Part shown: positions 1 through 8,980 of the stretch, piece by piece
Numbering within the stretch: the first letter of the stretch is position 1
Layout: each line of letters starts with the position of its first letter
Assembly (NCBI GenBank): GCA_913042895.1
Contig: CAJWMQ010000013.1
Span: 1-32,270, forward strand
DNA: 32,270 bases
From: an uncultured Verrucomicrobiales bacterium
GTDB lineage: Bacteria; Verrucomicrobiota; Verrucomicrobiia; Limisphaerales; UBA1100
Direction of reading: 5' to 3'
Made by a program: the position numbers and the translations under genes
The notes under the pieces: model-generated
The model's input: the letters and a program-made list of their open reading frames with translations, nothing else
Database searches by the model: none
What the model was told of the DNA's origin: nothing

Positions 1-423
1 GCCCTGCGCCTGCGCCTCCTGCCAGAGCGTTAGCACCGCGTGTTCAATACGTCGCATGGCTTCCTCCTCGGGAATGCAGGTGTCGGTTACGCGATTGAGA
101 TGGCGGTCGAGCAGCGCCTGTTCATCAACCGGAGTAAGATCGCGATAATGCGGCACGCGCTCGTAGTGGTCGTGCGCCACCAGATTAAACACATCTTCCT
201 CGAGATTCGCCCCGGTGCAGGAGATGGCGTGGATTTTATCCTGCCGAATCATCTCGGCCAGCGACAACCCCAGCTCGGCTGTGCTCATGGCGCCCGCGAG
301 CGTCACGAACATTTTCCCGCCACCGGCCAACTGCGCGTTGTAGGCCTCCGCCGCCTCCACCAGGGTGGCGGCATTAAAGTGACGATAATGTCGCTGGATA
401 AACTGGCTGATGGGCCCATTCAT
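1..423 (-). CDS. deoxyhypusine synthase-like protein (N-terminal 141 residues, cut by window edge)
   Basis: This gene is absent from the ORF track because it runs off the window; I translated it directly. It starts MNGPISQFIQ and contains TLAGAMSTAELG (residues 41-52) and SCTGANLEED (68-77), which match the N-terminal half of bacterial deoxyhypusine synthase-family proteins, including the NAD-binding region. Eukaryotic enzymes transfer the aminobutyl group of spermidine to eIF5A. Bacteria lack eIF5A, and characterised bacterial homologues make homospermidine or related polyamines, so a polyamine role is the better guess. The catalytic lysine lies in the missing C-terminal part and cannot be checked. 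The start is 5 bp after the lysC stop, so it is probably the last or a late gene of the hom-thrC-lysC operon. There is no clear Shine-Dalgarno sequence. Family assignment is firm; substrate is inferred. Confidence 0.88.
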   Translation of the reverse strand, partial: MNGPISQFIQRHYRHFNAATLVEAAEAYNAQLAGGGKMFVTLAGAMSTAELGLSLAEMIRQDKIHAISCTGANLEEDVFNLVAHDHYERVPHYRDLTPVDEQALLDRHLNRVTDTCIPEEEAMRRIEHAVLTLWQEAQAQG

Positions 424-428
424 GGGCT

Positions 429-1655
429 TCAGGTTTCTGTTTGGAAAAAGGTATCATGCAATTGCTGCGTAGCTGTTTCGCCTTTCTCGGCCTCTACCAC
501 GACGGAGATTTTAATTTCGCTGGTGGAAATCATTTCGATATTAATGCCGCCCTGTCCAAGCGTCTCAAACACCTTCGCCGCAATACCGGAATGACTGCGC
601 ATGCCCACGCCCACGACGGACACCTTGGCAATATCTTCATCGGCAATCACCTCGCCAAATTCAATTTCTTTCTGCAGCTCTGCGATCACCTTCAGCGCCT
701 TGGGCAAGTCTGGCTTGTCGGTGGTAAACGAAACATCGGTAGCCGGCGTGGCGGTGCCGTGGCTAATGTTTTGTACGATCATATCTACGTTGATCGCGCC
801 GGATGCCAACGCACTGAAAATCCGCGAGGCAGTACCCGGCTGATCAGGCACGCCCACAAGCGTTACCTTCGCTTGATTCTTGTCCAGCGACACGCCGCGT
901 ACCACGACGGCCTCCATACTTGCAGTTTCTTCCTTCACAATAGTTCCTGGGTTGGTGTTCAGACTCGAGCGAACTTCAAATTTAACGTTATACTTTTTGG
1001 CAAACTCCACCGAACGGCTTTGCATCACCTTCGCCCCAAGGCTCGCGAGCTCCAGCATTTCATCATACGAAATTTCCTCCAGTTTGCGTGCGCTGGCCAC
1101 CACCCGTGGGTCGGTGGTGTACACGCCATCAACATCCGTATAAATCTGGCACAAGTCCGCATCCAACGCTGAAGCCAATGCGATAGCTGTGAGATCGGAA
1201 CCGCCGCGGCCCAGTGTGGTAATACGTCCATCGGGCGTCATCCCCTGAAAACCGGCCACAATCACCACGTTGCCCTCATCAAGCATCGCATGTACCTGAT
1301 TGGGCGAAATGTTTTCTATCTTCGCTTTAGTATGCACGCCATCGGTCATGATACCCGCCTGCGCGCCGGTTAAGCTCACCGCCTTGAGATCTAGTGAATG
1401 CAGTGCCATGGCCAGCAGCGCAATGGTTGTTTGCTCACCGGTAGCCAGCAGCATGTCCATCTCGCGCTCACTAGGCAGTTGATTAATCTCACTGGCCAGA
1501 CGGATGAGATTATCTGTCACGCCACCCATAGCCGACACCACAACGACAATCTGATCACCCTGGCGTCGATACTCCGCCACGCGGTTGGCCACGTTCTTGA
1601 TACGGTCCGTGTCCTTGACTGAAGAGCCCCCGTATTTCTGGACGATCAACGCCAT
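429..1655 (-). CDS. lysC: aspartate kinase
   Basis: This enzyme phosphorylates aspartate to aspartyl phosphate, the first step toward lysine, threonine, methionine and diaminopimelate. The 408 residues are the usual length for a monofunctional kinase. The N-terminal KYGGSSV (7-13) is the nucleotide-binding signature, and GRGGSDLTA (149-157) is the aspartate-binding segment. Two ACT domains follow at about 262-330 and 344-405 (second one beginning VSVVGVGMRSHSG), which in this family bind feedback inhibitors such as lysine and threonine. The ATG at 1655 lies 2 bp after the thrC stop, so it is co-transcribed with hom and thrC. No internal alpha/beta start is obvious. The identification is secure; which amino acid inhibits it cannot be read from the sequence. 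Confidence 0.97.
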   Translation of the reverse strand: MALIVQKYGGSSVKDTDRIKNVANRVAEYRRQGDQIVVVVSAMGGVTDNLIRLASEINQLPSEREMDMLLATGEQTTIALLAMALHSLDLKAVSLTGAQAGIMTDGVHTKAKIENISPNQVHAMLDEGNVVIVAGFQGMTPDGRITTLGRGGSDLTAIALASALDADLCQIYTDVDGVYTTDPRVVASARKLEEISYDEMLELASLGAKVMQSRSVEFAKKYNVKFEVRSSLNTNPGTIVKEETASMEAVVVRGVSLDKNQAKVTLVGVPDQPGTASRIFSALASGAINVDMIVQNISHGTATPATDVSFTTDKPDLPKALKVIAELQKEIEFGEVIADEDIAKVSVVGVGMRSHSGIAAKVFETLGQGGINIEMISTSEIKISVVVEAEKGETATQQLHDTFFQTET

Positions 1656-1657
1656 GC

Positions 1658-2740
1658 TTATAGTCCAATTGCTGCCTTCACGGCGTCGGTGTTTGGTTCC
1701 ACCGAGGTTGCTTGCGCATTCGCATTGGTCACGGCGGTATCCGGATCCTTCAAACCATGTCCAGTCATTGTCGCTGTGACAATGCTTCCCGAATCGATAC
1801 GACCTGCTTTAACCATCTTCACAATTCCCGCTAAACTCGCCGCACAAGCAGGCTCTACAAAAATACCTTCCGAGGACGCCAGTAATTTGTAGGTCGATAA
1901 GATTTCTTCATCCGTCACGCTGTCAATCAGACCTCCGGAAAATTGGGCAGCCGCTTTTGCTCCTTTCCAACTAGCCGGATTACCGATGCGTATCGCGCTG
2001 GCAACAGTCTCAGGAAATTCCACCACTGCATCATTTACAATCGGCGCAGCACCTGCAGCCTGAAATCCCATCATATGAGGTAAAGTATCACTGAGACCGG
2101 CTTCGTGATATTGCTGAAATCCTTTCCAGTATGCTGTGATATTGCCGGCATTGCCAACGGGTAAAAAATGAAAATCAGGCGCGTCACCCAGCGCATCACA
2201 AATCTCAAAAGCAGCCGTCTTTTGGCCCTCAATACGAACAGGATTAATGCTATTCACCACCTCTACCGCACCGGTCTGACCAAGTTCACGGACGATCTCC
2301 AGCGCCTGGTCAAAGTTACCCTGAATTTTAAGCGTCTGTGCCCCGTACATCAATGCTTGGGCCAACTTACCCAAGGCGATATTTCCCTCAGGAATCAGCA
2401 CCACACACTTCATGCCTGCACGCGCTGCATAAGCAGCAGCTGATGCTGAGGTATTTCCTGTGCTTGCACAAACCACCACTTGGGCTCCGCGCTCGGCAGC
2501 CTTAGATACAGCCATCGTCATGCCTCGATCCTTGAAAGAACAGGTCGGATTCAGACCCTCGTATTTGAGATAGAGATCAAACTCGCCGTTGATCGCCTTG
2601 GCAAAGTTCGGCACACGAATCAGTGGCGTGTTGCCTTCCAGCAACGTTACCACCGGCGTGGCTTCGCTCACCGGCAATTGCTCGCGGTACGCGTCAATGA
2701 CGCCGCGCCAACCGGAAGTATTTTGAACGCCAATGCTCAT
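1658..2740 (-). CDS. thrC: threonine synthase
   Basis: This is a PLP-dependent enzyme converting O-phosphohomoserine to threonine. The 360-residue length fits the shorter threonine synthase class. The PLP lysine is in SFKDRGM (68-74, Lys70), the phosphate-binding CASTGNTSASAA lies near residue 91, and PVGNAGN follows near 196. The start overlaps the hom stop as ATGA, which implies translational coupling, and GGAG upstream within hom could be a ribosome-binding site. Third-position use is more A/T-rich than in hom: single 60-base lines are near 50% GC against about 70% for a line in hom (hand-counted). This could reflect recombination or simply drift. The functional call is secure. Confidence 0.96.
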   Translation of the reverse strand: MSIGVQNTSGWRGVIDAYREQLPVSEATPVVTLLEGNTPLIRVPNFAKAINGEFDLYLKYEGLNPTCSFKDRGMTMAVSKAAERGAQVVVCASTGNTSASAAAYAARAGMKCVVLIPEGNIALGKLAQALMYGAQTLKIQGNFDQALEIVRELGQTGAVEVVNSINPVRIEGQKTAAFEICDALGDAPDFHFLPVGNAGNITAYWKGFQQYHEAGLSDTLPHMMGFQAAGAAPIVNDAVVEFPETVASAIRIGNPASWKGAKAAAQFSGGLIDSVTDEEILSTYKLLASSEGIFVEPACAASLAGIVKMVKAGRIDSGSIVTATMTGHGLKDPDTAVTNANAQATSVEPNTDAVKAAIGL

Positions 2741-4038
2741 GCGAAATTCTCCACGCGGATCATCACCGGCTTCGCCTTCACGGCGCTGAGTTTTCTGATT
2801 TCTTTCAAGGCCTTTTGCATCGCGGCGTTCTTGGCGTAGTGCAGCATCAGGATCAGGGGCACACTGCTGCCTTCGTGGCCTTCGGGCTGAATGACCGACG
2901 AAATTCCGATTTTGTTTTTCGCCAGTACGGCCGACACTTTTGCCAAAACCCCCGGTCGATCCAGCACGGACAGCCGCAGGTAATAGCAGGAGGTTGTTTC
3001 CTCAATCGGCCGTACGGCGCCATTGGATTCATGCGGGATGAACGCCTTCAAGCGATCGGTGGAGCCGTGTTTCAGATCCAATACCGCGTCGCCAATATCG
3101 CTCAACACGGCACTGGCAGTCGCATCCCGCCCGGCGCCCTGACCGTAGTGCAACGTATCACCCACCACATCGCCGCGCACGAGAATGCCGTTGTAAACAT
3201 CACTCACATTCGCCAGCACGTGGTCATCAGGAATCAAAGCCGGATACATACTCACCTGCACGGGGCCAGGCTTCGAAGTCTTTACAATCCCCAAGAGCTT
3301 GATGGCGTACCCCAGTGAATCGGCAAATTCCAAATCCAACGGCGCCACTTGTTCGATGCCCTCGGTATACACCTGCTTCGGCTTCACCCAAAACCCATGT
3401 GCCAACGAGGCGAGAATGCCGACCTTATGCGCTGCATCATAGCCACCCACATCAAGCGTGGGATCCGCCTCGGCATACCCTTGTTGCTGGGCGAGCTTCA
3501 CCGCCGCATCAAACTCCATCCCCTCGTTCATCTTGGTAAGGATGAAATTGCAGGTGCCGTTCAGAATGCCGTAGAGGTGGGTCACGCGGTTGCCCACGAG
3601 CGCTTCGCGGATCACCTTGATGATTGGTACGCCGCCGGCCACGCTGGCTTCATAATATAAATTCGCGCCAGACTTTTCCGCGGCGGCAAACAGTTTCTCC
3701 CCATGAAATGCCAGCAACGCCTTATTGGCCGTCACCACCGGCTTGCCCGCCCGCAAAGCAGCCAGCACCACATCTTTGGCCGTAGTCGTGCCGCCAATCA
3801 GTTCCACCACCAGATCCACCTTGGGATCATTCACCACCTCACGCCAGTCAGTTGTGAGCGCGCTTTGAGGCACTTTGAAATCGCGTTTCTTCCGGAGACT
3901 GCGCACGGCCACTCGCGTCACGCGCAGGCGCACGCCTAAGCGAGAGGCCATCAAAGCCCCGTTACGTTTCAAGGCCTGAACCACGCCGCCACCCACTGTG
4001 CCGGCGCCAATCAGGCCGATATTTACCGTTCGCGTCAT
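2737..4038 (-). CDS. hom: homoserine dehydrogenase
   Basis: This enzyme reduces aspartate semialdehyde to homoserine with NAD(P)H. The Rossmann motif GLIGAGTVGGGVV is at 8-20, the catalytic-domain segment NGTCNFILTKM is in the middle, and a C-terminal ACT domain (YYLRLSVLDRPGVLAKV onward, roughly 350-425) is expected to give threonine feedback control. The ORF track begins at 4041, but that codon is TTG; I place the start at the adjacent ATG at 4038, giving 433 residues. It is the first gene of hom-thrC-lysC and diverges from the DAACS symporter across about 90 bp that hold its likely promoter. With aspartate kinase downstream as a separate gene, this is the non-fused pathway arrangement. Confidence 0.97.
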   Translation of the reverse strand: MTRTVNIGLIGAGTVGGGVVQALKRNGALMASRLGVRLRVTRVAVRSLRKKRDFKVPQSALTTDWREVVNDPKVDLVVELIGGTTTAKDVVLAALRAGKPVVTANKALLAFHGEKLFAAAEKSGANLYYEASVAGGVPIIKVIREALVGNRVTHLYGILNGTCNFILTKMNEGMEFDAAVKLAQQQGYAEADPTLDVGGYDAAHKVGILASLAHGFWVKPKQVYTEGIEQVAPLDLEFADSLGYAIKLLGIVKTSKPGPVQVSMYPALIPDDHVLANVSDVYNGILVRGDVVGDTLHYGQGAGRDATASAVLSDIGDAVLDLKHGSTDRLKAFIPHESNGAVRPIEETTSCYYLRLSVLDRPGVLAKVSAVLAKNKIGISSVIQPEGHEGSSVPLILMLHYAKNAAMQKALKEIRKLSAVKAKPVMIRVENFA

Positions 4039-4052
4039 CAAAAAGGGGCGGG

Positions 4053-4081
4053 ACTATGGCGAGAAAACGGCCTCTACACAA
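4053..4081 (-). promoter_or_regulatory. possible promoter of the hom-thrC-lysC operon
   Basis: On the minus strand a -35-like TTGTGT (4081-4076) and a -10-like CATAGT (4058-4053) are separated by exactly 17 bp, just upstream of hom. Transcription would begin roughly 8-10 bases before the ATG, leaving a very short leader with no room for an attenuator. Both boxes match the sigma-70 consensus only partly, so this is a weak call made from spacing and position. Confidence 0.35.
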
Positions 4082-4130
4082 GATTTTTGCCCTTTTTTGA
4101 CGGCACACCCGCCCGCATACTGCCGCCCGC

Positions 4131-5435
4131 ATGGCATGGTATAAGCAGTTGCATTGGCAAATCCTCATTGGCATGGCCTTGGGCACGCTCTTCGGCGTGG
4201 TGGCCGCCCAAAATGGCTGGGGGCAATTCACGGCGGACTGGGTCGCCCCGTTCGGAACGATCTTCCTGAACCTCCTCAAGCTGATCGCCATGCCGTTGGT
4301 GATTACCTCGCTGATCTGCGGAGTGGCCTCGTTGTCAGATTTCAAAAAACTCTCCCGCATGGGCGGCAAAACCATTGGGCTGTACCTCGCCACCACGGCC
4401 GTGGCGGTGACCATCGGCCTGCTCGTGGTAAATGCCATCAAGCCCGGCGACCGGTTACCCGATGAGACCAAGGCGCAGCTGGAAGCCAAGTATCAAGCCG
4501 ATGCCACAAAACGTCAGGAAGCCACCGAGACTGTAAAGGAACGCGGGCCGTTACAGCCGTTAATCGACATGGTGCCCGATAATTTTTTCGGCTCCGCCAG
4601 CAGCAACCGAAACATGCTGCAGATTGTGTTCTTCAGTCTACTAGCCGGCATCGCCTTAGTGCAGGTGCGCGAAGAGAAACGACGGCCAGTTTTCGAGGTC
4701 ATCAGCGGACTGCAGGAACTGGTGATCCGGATCACGTTCCTCATCATGCTCTTTGCGCCAATCGGTGTATTCGCGTTGATCGCCAGCACCATCACCAACA
4801 TGGCCGGCGAAGATCCCAGTCAAATCCTCTCCCTCCTCGGCTCTCTTGCCTGGTATTGCCTAGCCGTGATCATTGGCCTGCTGCTTCATGCCTGCATTGT
4901 GTACCTAGGCCTGTTGAAAACGTTGACGCCACTTACAATCCCACGTTTTTTCCGAAGCATTGGCCAAGCGCAGTTGCTGGCCTTTTCCACCAGTAGCAGC
5001 GGTGCCACTCTGCCGGTGACTATGAAGTGCGCGGAGGAAAAATTGGGTGTCTCCAGAGAAGTCAGCTCGTTTGTCCTCCCGCTCGGCGCGACTATCAATA
5101 TGGACGGCACAGCTCTGTATCAGGCTGTGGCGGCAGTGTTTATCGCGCAAGCCAGCGGAATTGACCTTACCACTGGCGCGCAGATCACCATTGTGCTCAC
5201 CGCCGTACTTGCTTCGGTAGGCACCGCGGCCGTGCCGGGAGCGGGAATTGTGATGCTGATTATCATACTGGAAGCGATTAATGTGCCTGCGGCAGGCATT
5301 GCTCTGATCCTTGGCGTAGACCGGATTCTTGACATGTGCCGCACTGCGGTGAACGTTACGGGAGATACTGCGGTGACGGCCGTAATCGCCGCCTCGGAGA
5401 AACAACTAGATCCCCCTCCGGTTCCGAACGCATAA
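4131..5435 (+). CDS. dicarboxylate/amino acid:cation symporter (DAACS family)
   Basis: This inner-membrane carrier imports C4-dicarboxylates or acidic/neutral amino acids with Na+ or H+. The 434 residues match the GltP/GltT/DctA length. The diagnostic motifs are present: the HP1 serine-rich loop SSSGATLPVT (288-297), GATINMDGTALY (319-330, the NMDGT sodium/substrate site), and DRILDMCRTAVNVTGD (397-412), with the substrate-contacting Asp/Arg/Asn/Asp positions of TM8. A hydrophilic, charged segment at about 104-145 lies between early membrane spans, somewhat longer than in GltPh. It diverges from hom, so regulation with aspartate metabolism is possible, but which substrate is carried (aspartate, glutamate, succinate or serine) cannot be decided here. 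No convincing Shine-Dalgarno sequence precedes the ATG. Confidence 0.93.
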   Translation: MAWYKQLHWQILIGMALGTLFGVVAAQNGWGQFTADWVAPFGTIFLNLLKLIAMPLVITSLICGVASLSDFKKLSRMGGKTIGLYLATTAVAVTIGLLVVNAIKPGDRLPDETKAQLEAKYQADATKRQEATETVKERGPLQPLIDMVPDNFFGSASSNRNMLQIVFFSLLAGIALVQVREEKRRPVFEVISGLQELVIRITFLIMLFAPIGVFALIASTITNMAGEDPSQILSLLGSLAWYCLAVIIGLLLHACIVYLGLLKTLTPLTIPRFFRSIGQAQLLAFSTSSSGATLPVTMKCAEEKLGVSREVSSFVLPLGATINMDGTALYQAVAAVFIAQASGIDLTTGAQITIVLTAVLASVGTAAVPGAGIVMLIIILEAINVPAAGIALILGVDRILDMCRTAVNVTGDTAVTAVIAASEKQLDPPPVPNA

Positions 5436-7088
<1,653 letters not shown>

Positions 7089-7105
7089 GGGCTGAACAAT
7101 CACCG

Positions 7106-7137
7106 AAGCGGTAAGCGTAACGCTTGCCGCTTTTTTT
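7106..7137 (+). terminator. intrinsic terminator of enolase
   Basis: A 12-bp stem, AAGCGGTAAGCG paired with CGCTTGCCGCTT including one G-T pair, closes a TAA loop and is followed by seven T residues. It lies 18 bp after the enolase stop. The T-run overlaps the last codon of the convergent TraR-like gene. There is no T-run on the other side, so it should act only on the plus strand. Confidence 0.9.
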
Positions 7138-7465
7138 ATGCGCACCGCACGCAAAGAAACACATCCGGAGCCAGCTCCAAGCGTTCCTCCGCAATAGGTT
7201 TCCGGCAGCGAACGCACTGGCCGTAGGTGCCATTTTTGATGCACTTAAGGGCATTGGTTATGCGTTGGAGTTGCTGCTCCTGCCGGCGGCGTAGCTCGAG
7301 GGCCATTTGCTGATCCTGCATGGCGTCCATGCGGGAGAGGCGGCCGATGGCGGTATCCAGCTCCACCACATCGGAGGCGGATTTACTGGCATTGAGATCG
7401 TCTTCGATGTCCGCCTGCAGTCCGAGCAGTTTACCGCGGAAATAGGCCTGGCGTTCCGGGCTCAT
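7136..7465 (-). CDS. TraR/DksA-family C4 zinc-finger protein
   Basis: The 109 residues form a helical N-terminal part (about 1-75, likely a coiled-coil hairpin) and a C-terminal four-cysteine zinc finger, C84-x2-C87-x17-C105-x2-C108 (CVRC and CVRC), the spacing of the DksA/TraR family. DksA-type proteins enter the RNA polymerase secondary channel and adjust initiation with ppGpp. The protein is shorter than E. coli DksA (151) and longer than TraR (73), and I do not see a clean DxxDxA tip motif; ELDTAIGRLSRMDAM may be its counterpart. The gene begins 8 bp after the methyltransferase stop and is probably co-transcribed with it. Fold assignment is solid; polymerase binding is inferred. Confidence 0.85.
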   Translation of the reverse strand: MSPERQAYFRGKLLGLQADIEDDLNASKSASDVVELDTAIGRLSRMDAMQDQQMALELRRRQEQQLQRITNALKCIKNGTYGQCVRCRKPIAEERLELAPDVFLCVRCA

Positions 7466-7473
7466 GAATCGGA

Positions 7474-8226
7474 TTACTCGGTCAACTTTTCAAAAAACAC
7501 CACGTGCTGCCACGGGAGTTTTTTGTAGGTCTGTACATGCTTGAGGGGAAAGAGGGAGGCTTCTTTTTTCACCTGAGCCTCACTCATTTTGTGCAGACGC
7601 TTAATCGGGACCTTGGGGTCTTCCGCCCGATACTCGACAAAGGCCACGCGACCGCCCGGTTTGAGGGCTTCCACAATGCCGGCCATCATTTCGTAGGGAT
7701 GGGAAAATTCGTGGTACACATCCACCATGATCACGAAGTCCAGCGAATTGGCTTTGAGCCGAGGATCGCTGATGGTGCCGCGCACGCCTTTCACATTGTT
7801 GAGCCCGAGCTTTTTCATGTTCTTCTCGAGCAACTCCAGCATCTCTGGCTGGATATCCACCCCGTGCACAGTGCCCTGCGGACCGATCAGCTTCGCCATG
7901 CGGCGCGCAATGTAGCCGGTGCCCACTCCAATATCGGCCACTTGATCGCCGGGCTTGAGCTTCAAGCACTGGATGAGTTCAGCAGTATTTTCCTCCCGCT
8001 CACGTTCCGGGCGTTCCAGCCAAGCCGCGCCCTGATGCCCCATTACATGGGAAATTTGCCGGCCCATGTAAAATTTGCCGATCCCTTCAATGTTGGACCG
8101 CAGCAATTGCTGGTACAACGCCTCGGTGTTGGGCAATTGAACAGGCCCAAACGCAGGCACTTCCTGTGCTCGAGCCACGCAGGTGAACGCGACGAACATG
8201 AATAGGGTTTTATAAATCGTCATCAT
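7474..8226 (-). CDS. SAM-dependent class I methyltransferase with an N-terminal signal peptide
   Basis: The Rossmann-type motif I VADIGVGTGYIA (about 96-107) is followed by an acidic loop with GVDIQPEMLELL (122-133), a post-II segment DFVIMVDVYHEF (163-174), and LKPGGRVAFVEYR (188-200), together diagnostic of class I methyltransferases. The first 20 residues form a hydrophobic stretch ending ARAQE, an apparent Sec signal peptide, which is odd because SAM is made in the cytoplasm. The ORF track begins at a GTG (8235); I prefer the ATG at 8226 because GGTGAG lies a few bases upstream, giving 250 residues. An ATG one codon later is also possible. It overlaps the upstream small exported-protein gene by 17 bp. 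The substrate is unknown. Confidence 0.85.
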   Translation of the reverse strand: MMTIYKTLFMFVAFTCVARAQEVPAFGPVQLPNTEALYQQLLRSNIEGIGKFYMGRQISHVMGHQGAAWLERPEREREENTAELIQCLKLKPGDQVADIGVGTGYIARRMAKLIGPQGTVHGVDIQPEMLELLEKNMKKLGLNNVKGVRGTISDPRLKANSLDFVIMVDVYHEFSHPYEMMAGIVEALKPGGRVAFVEYRAEDPKVPIKRLHKMSEAQVKKEASLFPLKHVQTYKKLPWQHVVFFEKLTE

Positions 8227-8509
8227 GAAACTCACCCAGTTGGCGGGTGAACGTGTAGTGGTACGGGAACAGCACCAACGTGCGCTTGGCAGCCTCCTTG
8301 CCCTTTGCGGGCACGGTGAATGGCAGGGTCAGCACATACAAGGCACTGCCGCCGGTAAGCGCCATCAAGCCGAGCGGCCGGCAGATGAATACATCCGCAA
8401 TAATTGCTGGAGCGTCCTTGCCGGATCCGGCTGGGTTTGCGTTTACCTCACCGGCGAACAAAAAGGTGAACGCCAGTACCACCACGAGTTTCTTTTTGAG
8501 TTGAACCAT
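8210..8509 (-). CDS. small exported protein of unknown function
   Basis: The track ORF extends to 8563, but the start at 8509 is clearly better: it follows a perfect AGGAGG and yields a signal peptide beginning MVQLKKKLVVVLAF and ending near VNANP. The resulting 99-residue protein has a second hydrophobic segment (about 42-66, LGLMALTGGSALYVLTLPFTV), then a short tail containing PYHYTFTRQLGEF. The pattern, RP-x-GL, a membrane span, LPFT, then Y-TFTRxLG, resembles small proteins often labelled, without evidence, as multidrug transporters. I assign no function. It is the first gene of a cluster with the exported methyltransferase and the TraR-like protein. Confidence 0.72.
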   Translation of the reverse strand: MVQLKKKLVVVLAFTFLFAGEVNANPAGSGKDAPAIIADVFICRPLGLMALTGGSALYVLTLPFTVPAKGKEAAKRTLVLFPYHYTFTRQLGEFHDDDL

Positions 8510-8513
8510 CCTT

Positions 8514-8520
8514 ACCTCCT
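8514..8520 (-). promoter_or_regulatory. canonical Shine-Dalgarno site (AGGAGGT) fixing the start at 8509
   Basis: The minus strand reads AGGAGGTAAGGATG, so a full AGGAGG lies 5 bases from the ATG at 8509. This decides the start of the small exported protein against the longer ORF. It stands out because most other genes in the window lack such a sequence. Confidence 0.85.
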
Positions 8521-8527
8521 GACCGTT

Positions 8528-8556
8528 ATCAGACCGATGCCGCCAAATTTCGTCAA
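8528..8556 (-). promoter_or_regulatory. possible promoter of the small exported protein/methyltransferase/TraR-like cluster
   Basis: Minus-strand TTGACG (8556-8551) and TCTGAT (8533-8528) are separated by 17 bp, directly upstream of the Shine-Dalgarno site. The -35 box matches five of six consensus positions and the -10 box four. The position fits well, but the -10 is imperfect. Confidence 0.5.
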
Positions 8557-8608
8557 CCTCCACTTACCCACAGTTGACTTGGCTCCACACGCCAGCCTAC
8601 CCTGCGCC

Positions 8609-8980
8609 GTGGCTGAACAGGATCGGGCATGGGAAACGGGCTGTCATCTAGCCGCATTGGCGTTGCTGATAAAAATCCCCGTAGCCAATGTCTTTGGCCC
8701 GTTAATTGTCTGGTTGATCCGCAAAAACACCTCCGCTTCCACCGACCAACACGGCCGGGCCGTGCTGAATTTCCAACTGGCCATGACACTTTATTTTGTC
8801 GTGCTGTTTCTGCTCGGTAAGGTGGATGCCCTCGCCGTGCCGGTCGGGCTGCTCCTGCGGGTTTGGGCGTACCTGAATATCTTCTTCATCCTGCGCGGCG
8901 CCTACGAATCCGCCCAAGGTAAACTGTATGCCTACCCACTCTCCATTCGTTTTCTGCCACAACAAAAGGGATCCCAATGA
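8609..8980 (+). CDS. DUF4870-type (Tic20-like) small membrane protein
   Basis: The recognisable domain starts at AEQDRAWETGCHLAAL and continues through GPLIVWLIRKN, HGRAVLNFQLAMTLYF and YPLSIRFL, the standard DUF4870 pattern with three or four membrane spans. The track ORF (8225-8980) is much longer at the N terminus, but that part is the antisense of the small exported protein. I choose the GTG at 8609 (123 residues) because family members begin almost exactly there. An ATG at 8537 is the alternative; it would add a non-conserved leader and lie inside the divergent promoter. The stop overlaps the next start as ATGA. Function of the family is unknown. Confidence 0.75.
   Translation: MAEQDRAWETGCHLAALALLIKIPVANVFGPLIVWLIRKNTSASTDQHGRAVLNFQLAMTLYFVVLFLLGKVDALAVPVGLLLRVWAYLNIFFILRGAYESAQGKLYAYPLSIRFLPQQKGSQ

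Noticed and set aside
4097-4121. TTGACG and CATACT upstream of the DAACS gene as a promoter
   Set aside because: The spacing is only 13 bp, too short for sigma-70.
8225-8608. N-terminal extension of the DUF4870 ORF
   Set aside because: It is antisense to the small exported protein and its promoter; the conserved domain begins at the GTG at 8609.
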